Shown piece after piece: positions 59,752 through 64,000 of a stretch of 64,000 nt of DNA; the first letter of the stretch is position 1; the number at the start of each line of letters is the position of its first letter. The stretch is from VRUE01 sp033856275. GTDB lineage: Bacteria; Actinomycetota; Thermoleophilia; Solirubrobacterales; 70-9. The stretch spans positions 27,568-91,567 of the forward strand of contig JAWVFJ010000013.1 of the NCBI GenBank assembly GCA_033856275.1, written 5' to 3'. The notes below the pieces were generated by a model that was given only the letters and a program-made list of their open reading frames with translations, ran no database searches and was not told the origin of the DNA. Both the position numbers and the translations under genes were made by a program.

Positions 59752-59776
59752 GGCCGGATCGCCGGGCACTCCGGCC
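59752..59776 (+). terminator. Terminator-like hairpin after the secreted-protein gene
   Basis: GGCCGGA (59752-59758) pairs with TCCGGCC (59770-59776), 11-nt loop, 19 nt after the stop. There is no T-run. The next 120 bp to 59900 contain no gene but three GAAGCTT/AAGCTTC sequences. Confidence 0.45.
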
Positions 59777-59900
59777 AGCCCCAACGGCTCGCATAGCGGA
59801 AGCTTCAAAAGCGCGGCGAAGCACGGAAGCTTCTGAAGCGAAGGACGTTGGCGATGAACCCAAGCCCCGCGCTGGGGTGGTTTGCGTTTCAAGCTTCTAC

Positions 59901-60020
59901 GGGACGGCGTCGGTAGGCCCTCTCCGAACGTTTTGCGCCGCTGGCCCACAGAGGTCCTCGGACGGCCGCAAACGACCCAGCCAGTCAGGCGAGTGAGGAG
60001 GGCCTACCGACGCCCGTCCC
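59901..60020. repeat. 120-bp palindromic element in a convergent gap
   Basis: 59901-59922 pairs with 59998-60020 over 22 bp with a one-base bulge. A nested pair CGTTTTGCG/CGCAAACG lies near 59929 and 59967. It ends nine nt from the zinc-ribbon gene. No sequence shared with elements A and B at 26.7-27.1 kb was found, but the architecture (long outer stem, inner stem, flanking AAGCTTC) is similar. Confidence 0.75.
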
Positions 60021-60028
60021 CGCCGGCG

Positions 60029-60292
60029 CTAAAGCGCTTCTTGCCTAAGCCCGCAGTACTGGCAGTCGCTGACGTCCAAGCCGATCAGTTGATCGCAGCG
60101 ACGGCAAGCTCGGAGGTTCTCTGGAGTGCGCGGCAGAGCCGATGCGGATGGGGCAAGCGGGAGGACCATTGCGACGGGTTCCATCTCCTCGCCGGTCTCG
60201 CGATCGACGTAGACCTTGCCCGGTTCGGCGTAGGCCAGGGCCTCGCGGCCCGAGGCCGGAGCACGCATCCGGTAGAGCTGCTTCGAGTTCAC
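60029..60292 (-). CDS. Small zinc-ribbon protein
   Basis: 87 residues. Two C-x2-C pairs (ACRRCDQ ... DCQYCGL) at the C-terminus form a rubredoxin-like zinc ribbon; the N-terminal half (YAEPGKVYVDRETGEEMEPV) is unassigned. Start ATG at 60290-60292. Convergent with the secreted-protein gene and divergent from a GT4 gene. Confidence 0.6.
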   Translation of the reverse strand: MNSKQLYRMRAPASGREALAYAEPGKVYVDRETGEEMEPVAMVLPLAPSASALPRTPENLRACRRCDQLIGLDVSDCQYCGLRQEAL

Positions 60293-60325
60293 GGGCGGCG
60301 AAGACTAATAGCTTGCGCGGTCCCG

Positions 60326-61666
60326 ATGCGTTTCCTGATCTTCCACGGCTACATGCTGCGCGGCACCGGCAGCAACATCTACAACGCCAACCTGGCGCGG
60401 GCGCTGGCCAGGCTCGGCCACGAGGTCCATCTCCTCTGTCAGGACCACGAGACGGAGATCGAGGGTGTGGAGATCCACAATCCCGACATCCACGGTCTGC
60501 TTCCGGTCTACGTCAAGGACCCCTATGACGGCTTCGAGGTCAAGGCCTTCCCGGAGCTGAGCGATGAGGAGCTCGACCGCTACATCGAGGCCAACGTCGC
60601 TGCGGTCCGCAAGGTGGCGGAGCGGGTCGGCGGCATCGATGCGGCACTGGCCAACCACCTGGTGATGGGGCCGGCGATCCTCGCGCGTGCCGAGATCGCA
60701 CCGTTCGCAGCCAAGATCCACGGCTCGGCGCTCGAGTACACGGTCAAGCCGAATCCGCGCTTCCTGCCCTACGCACGGGAGGGCATGGAAGCCGCCCAAG
60801 GTGTCCTCGTTGGCTCTCGCCACACGGCCGAGTCGCTCTGGGCGACGCTTCCAGAGGTTGGGGCCCTGCGAGAGAGGACCCGACTTGGCCCCCCTGGGGT
60901 CGATACCGAGGAGTTCAGTCCCGGTGCCGAGCGTCGTTCCAAAATCGTTTTCGTGGGCAAGCTGATCGTGTCGAAGGGTGTGGATCTGCTCTTGGCAGCG
61001 TGGCCGCTGGTGCGAGCTGAGCATCCGGATGCTCAGTTGGAGATCGCGGGCTTCGGCGAGTACGAGGAGGGGCTGCGACGGCTTCAGGCAGCTTTGGAGC
61101 GGGGAGACGTCAATGATGCACGGGAGGTTGCGCTCGCGGGCAGGGCTATCGAAGGCGGGGGGGAGAAGCCACTGCCGATCCTCTCGGCATTCCTTGCCGA
61201 GCCTCCCGCCGGCTATCGGGAGGCATGCCAGGACGCGGCCGGCTCGGTCGACTTCATCGGGCGGCTCGAGCACGATGAGGTGGCGGAGGTGCTGCCCGGA
61301 ACGGAGGCGCTGGTCATGCCGAGCACGTTTCCCGAGGCCTTCGGGATGGTGGCGGCGGAGGCCGCTGCCTGCGGCACGCTGCCGGTTTCGGCGGGACACT
61401 CAGGGATGCTGGAGGTCTCGCGCCAACTGATGGAGGCGCTGCCGGCTGAGGTTGGACGCCTGACCTCGTTTCCGGTCGAGAAGGGTGCGGTCGAGGGGAT
61501 CGCGGAGCGGCTGAACCGGTGGTTGGCGCTGCCGGAGGAAGAGCGGGCGATCGCCCGTGGGGCGCTGGTCGAGACGGCGCGGCGGCTCTGGAGCTGGGAG
61601 GGCGTCGCCGGTGGAGTGCTGGCCGCCTCGGCGGGCCAATTGAGCGGGCTGCCGCTGCCCGAGTAG
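60326..61666 (+). CDS. GT4-family glycosyltransferase
   Basis: 446 residues, GT-B. MRFLIFHGYMLRGTGSNIYNANLARALARLG start with the glycine loop, IVFVGKLIVSKGVDLLLAAWP at the C-domain entry and the donor motif PSTFPEAFGMVAAEAAACGTLPV. TAATAG (60306-60311) is a likely -10, 15-20 nt before ATG 60326. Acceptor unknown. Confidence 0.87.
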   Translation: MRFLIFHGYMLRGTGSNIYNANLARALARLGHEVHLLCQDHETEIEGVEIHNPDIHGLLPVYVKDPYDGFEVKAFPELSDEELDRYIEANVAAVRKVAERVGGIDAALANHLVMGPAILARAEIAPFAAKIHGSALEYTVKPNPRFLPYAREGMEAAQGVLVGSRHTAESLWATLPEVGALRERTRLGPPGVDTEEFSPGAERRSKIVFVGKLIVSKGVDLLLAAWPLVRAEHPDAQLEIAGFGEYEEGLRRLQAALERGDVNDAREVALAGRAIEGGGEKPLPILSAFLAEPPAGYREACQDAAGSVDFIGRLEHDEVAEVLPGTEALVMPSTFPEAFGMVAAEAAACGTLPVSAGHSGMLEVSRQLMEALPAEVGRLTSFPVEKGAVEGIAERLNRWLALPEEERAIARGALVETARRLWSWEGVAGGVLAASAGQLSGLPLPE

Positions 61667-61733
61667 CTAGTGCCGAGCGTCACCAGAGGCTGAAAGCTTC
61701 CCGCCGTCGCTTCAATAGAATGCCCGCCGCCTC

Positions 61734-62525
61734 ATGTACGGCCGCCTGCCAATAGTGAAGATGCTCGCCGTCACGCTCGTGATGACCGCGGCGATCTCTG
61801 CCGTGATGCTGTCGATCAATTGGGACGGCCAGCAGGCTTCCACGGCGGCCCCGAAGATCGACGAACTGCTCGACGTGATGATCGTCCTCTCATCCTTCGT
61901 CTTCTCGCTGGTGATGGTGATGCTCTTCTACGCGCTTTGGAAATTCAAAGCCAAGCCGGGCGACGAATCCGACGGCGAGCCGATTCACGGCAATACCAAA
62001 CTCGAGATCGCCTGGACCGTGATCCCGACGATCATCGTGCTCTTCGGCGCCGGCTACAGCTGGTCGGTGCTCAACGACATCGAAGAGACGACCAAGAACC
62101 CGCTCACGGTCGACGTTTTTTCCCAGCAATACGCTTGGAGCTTCGGCTATCCTGGCAAGGACAACGTCTGGTCGCAGGGCGAGCTGCACGTGCCGCTGGA
62201 CCGCCAGGTCCACTTCAAGATGCACGCCCAGGATGTGATCCACTCCTTCTGGGTGCCCGAGTGGCGGATCAAGAAGGACAACGTTCCGGGGATCACAACG
62301 ACGGCGATCGTCACGCCGGACAAGCTCGGTACCTACCAGCTGATCTGCACTGAGCTCTGTGGCTTCGGCCACGCTGCGATGCGGGCCAAAGTTGTGGTTG
62401 AACCCCCAGCCGACTTCCGCAAATGGGTCGGCGGGCTGAAGGAAAAAGTCCCCCAGCCGCTGGCCGATTCGATCGCCCAGGACACCGAAACCAACCCGGT
62501 GCCCGTGAGCGCCGGAGGGGCATAA
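61734..62525 (+). CDS. ctaC: Cytochrome c oxidase subunit II
   Basis: 263 residues. Two N-terminal membrane helices (about 10-27 and 48-68), then a periplasmic cupredoxin with the complete CuA site: H170 in VIHSFWVPEW, C205, C209, H213 and M216 in CTELCGFGHAAM. No lipobox and no fused cytochrome c domain. A TAGAAT -10-like sequence precedes the ATG. coxA follows after 10 nt. Confidence 0.95.
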   Translation: MYGRLPIVKMLAVTLVMTAAISAVMLSINWDGQQASTAAPKIDELLDVMIVLSSFVFSLVMVMLFYALWKFKAKPGDESDGEPIHGNTKLEIAWTVIPTIIVLFGAGYSWSVLNDIEETTKNPLTVDVFSQQYAWSFGYPGKDNVWSQGELHVPLDRQVHFKMHAQDVIHSFWVPEWRIKKDNVPGITTTAIVTPDKLGTYQLICTELCGFGHAAMRAKVVVEPPADFRKWVGGLKEKVPQPLADSIAQDTETNPVPVSAGGA

Positions 62526-62535
62526 TGGGGCCCGG

Positions 62536-64000
62536 ATGATCGCTGCGATCAAGCAACCGGGATGGATTCGGGGCCTGCTCGGCGCGCTTCTGGGCGCCGC
62601 TTTCGGCTTTGCCCTGGTCGTCGTGCTGCGCAAGGCGTCCGGTCTGCCCGTCTACCAGACCGAGCAGACCGGCTACCCGCATGTGGTCGTGCCGCTGATC
62701 ACCGGCCCGCTCGGCTTCCTCGCCGGCTTCGGCTGCTTCGACTACTGGCTGCGTTGGGCGGCGGGGATGCCGACAATCCCGGAGGACCACTCCCAGCACG
62801 GCGCCAAGAGCTGGAAGGACTACTTCCACTTCAACACCGATCACAAGGTGATCGGCATCCAGTACATCTGCACCACCTTCTTCTTCTTCTTCGTCGGCGG
62901 TCTGATGGCGATGCTGATCCGGGCCGAGCTGGCCCAGCCCGGCACCCAGATCGTCGACGCCGCCACCTACAACAGCCTCTTCTCGACCCACGCGGTACTG
63001 ATGATCTTCGTCTTCGTGATCCCGGTCTTCGCCGGCATCGCGAACTACGTGCTGCCGCTGATGATTGGCGCGCCGGACATGGCTTTCCCGCGCCTCAACG
63101 CACTCAGCTTCTGGATGCTGCCGCTGGCCGGCCTGCTCTTCATCGGCAGCTTCCTCGCCCCGGGTGGCGCTTTCGACGCTGGCTGGACCGGCTACGCGCC
63201 GCTATCGACCGGCGCCCCGCTCGGGCAATCGTTCTTCAACCTCGGGGTGCAGTTTGCCGGCGCCTCATCGATCGCCACCGCACTCAACTTCCTGGTCACG
63301 ATCATCACCATGCGTGCGCCCGGGATGACCTTCTGGCGCATGCCGCTGCTGGTCTGGGCCAACCTCTCGACTTCGCTGCTGGTCGTTGCCGCGACGCCCT
63401 TCATCGCCGGCGTCCAGTTCATGGTCCTCTTCGACCGCGCCCTGCACACCAACTTCTTCCAGTTCGCCGGCGGTGGCGACGTCGTCAGCTACCAGCACAT
63501 CTTCTGGTTCTACTCGCACCCAGCCGTCTACATCATGATGCTGCCCGGTTTCGGGATCATCAGCGAGGTCATCTCGACCCATGCCCGCAAGCCGATCTTC
63601 GGCTACCGGCTGATGGCCTTGGCGCTGATCGGCATCGTCGTGCTCAGCTACTCGGTCTGGGCGCACCACATGTTCGTCGCCGGCATGTTCAGCTGGCTGC
63701 GGGTGCCGATGATGCTGACCACGCTGCTGATCGCGGTGCCGACCGGGATCAAGATCTTCTCCTGGCTGGGAACCCTCTATTTCGGCAAAATCCACACGAA
63801 ATCGACGGCGATGCTGTTCGCCCTGGCGATGATCGTCACCTTCTCGGTGGGCGGGATCTCCGGGGTCATGCTCGGCATGGTGCCGTTCGACATCCACGTC
63901 TCGGACACCTACTTCATCGTCGCCCACATCCATTTCGTGCTCTTCGGCGGCTCGGTCTTCACGATCTTCGCCGGCGTCTACCACTGGTTCCCGAAGATGA
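62536..64000 (+). CDS. ctaD: Cytochrome c oxidase subunit I, A2-type, 3' end outside window
   Basis: 488 codons visible, open at the right edge. Haem and CuB ligands are present: H152 in FSTHAVLMIF, H328 in FYSHPAVYI, H377-H378 in VWAHHMF, and H464/H466 in VAHIHFVLF. The glutamate normally in GHPEVY is absent; YSHPAVY (from Y326) is the A2-family arrangement in which a Tyr-Ser pair serves the proton path. About 100 residues with two extra membrane helices precede the usual start DHKVIGIQYI. ATG 62536, 10 nt after subunit II. Confidence 0.93.
   Translation, partial: MIAAIKQPGWIRGLLGALLGAAFGFALVVVLRKASGLPVYQTEQTGYPHVVVPLITGPLGFLAGFGCFDYWLRWAAGMPTIPEDHSQHGAKSWKDYFHFNTDHKVIGIQYICTTFFFFFVGGLMAMLIRAELAQPGTQIVDAATYNSLFSTHAVLMIFVFVIPVFAGIANYVLPLMIGAPDMAFPRLNALSFWMLPLAGLLFIGSFLAPGGAFDAGWTGYAPLSTGAPLGQSFFNLGVQFAGASSIATALNFLVTIITMRAPGMTFWRMPLLVWANLSTSLLVVAATPFIAGVQFMVLFDRALHTNFFQFAGGGDVVSYQHIFWFYSHPAVYIMMLPGFGIISEVISTHARKPIFGYRLMALALIGIVVLSYSVWAHHMFVAGMFSWLRVPMMLTTLLIAVPTGIKIFSWLGTLYFGKIHTKSTAMLFALAMIVTFSVGGISGVMLGMVPFDIHVSDTYFIVAHIHFVLFGGSVFTIFAGVYHWFPKM

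Overview
The window is a contiguous piece of a high-GC actinobacterial chromosome (roughly two-thirds G+C, many GTG/TTG starts, dense overlapping operons). The gene content points to a deep-branching actinobacterium, most likely class Thermoleophilia (Solirubrobacterales-like). The evidence is a CysO/CysM/Mec cysteine pathway, an Rrf2-led SUF operon, a GuaB3-type IMP dehydrogenase, a DUF3352 lipoprotein behind glmS, an AbiEi-DUF559 orphan, and an A2-type cytochrome oxidase with a YSHPAVY motif. The taxonomic call is inference; there is no rRNA in the window. No tRNA, CRISPR array, insertion sequence or prophage was seen.

Layout. 0-4.3 kb: Fe-S assembly. A truncated Rieske ferredoxin leaves the left edge; a VOC protein and the operon rrf2-sufC-sufS-sufU follow, and a shared promoter motif links the two suf units. 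4.3-9.2 kb: MFS exporter, a two-component pair split by an AbiEi-DUF559 gene whose start codon lies in the loop of a perfect inverted repeat, and HtpX. 9.2-15.1 kb: sulfur/cysteine island (rhodanese-MoeB fusion, CysO, CysM, then Mec and DUF2007) interrupted by two exported proteins; an identical 20-bp palindromic promoter/operator precedes both the fusion gene and cysM. 15.1-23.1 kb: mainly minus-strand metabolism (DUF1802, HyuA/HyuB, an L-aspartate oxidase without a normal start codon, coiled-coil protein, GT4). 23.2-26.7 kb: solitary Flp-like pilin, VapBC, a possible small RNA, rph, rdgB, CDF transporter. 26.7-27.1 kb: two related nested palindromic elements. 27.1-32.0 kb: small membrane protein, roadblock-like protein, TldD/TldE, HU, PyrF. 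32.0-39.2 kb: LysM protein, DacA, PfkB kinase, GuaB3, GuaA (with an odd N-terminus), a membrane protein with a GxGD-like motif, and an M23 peptidase behind a c-di-AMP riboswitch. 39.5-50.9 kb: growth and cell-wall operon (rplM, rpsI, glmM, glmS, DUF3352, acpS, nnr, CBS, alr, cca, infA). 50.9-54.3 kb: an accessory cassette (PqqD-like, HprK-like kinase, GT2, NTP_transf_5). 54.2-58.8 kb: GT2, GH63-like hydrolase, DrrABC-like ABC exporter. 58.9-64 kb: secreted protein, palindromic element, zinc ribbon, GT4, coxB and the start of coxA.

The strongest system-level readings are: (i) a two-unit SUF regulon under its own Rrf2 repressor; (ii) a protein-thiocarboxylate cysteine pathway with its own operator; (iii) amino-sugar and D-alanine supply linked to c-di-AMP-controlled wall hydrolysis; (iv) an HprK/PqqD/NTase/glycosyltransferase cassette of unknown product. 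A recurring theme is palindromic DNA: several long perfect inverted repeats, some in frame inside genes (HprK-like gene, end of hyuA) and some in pairs with conserved cores or arms but different centres or stems. These are the best candidates for something undescribed.
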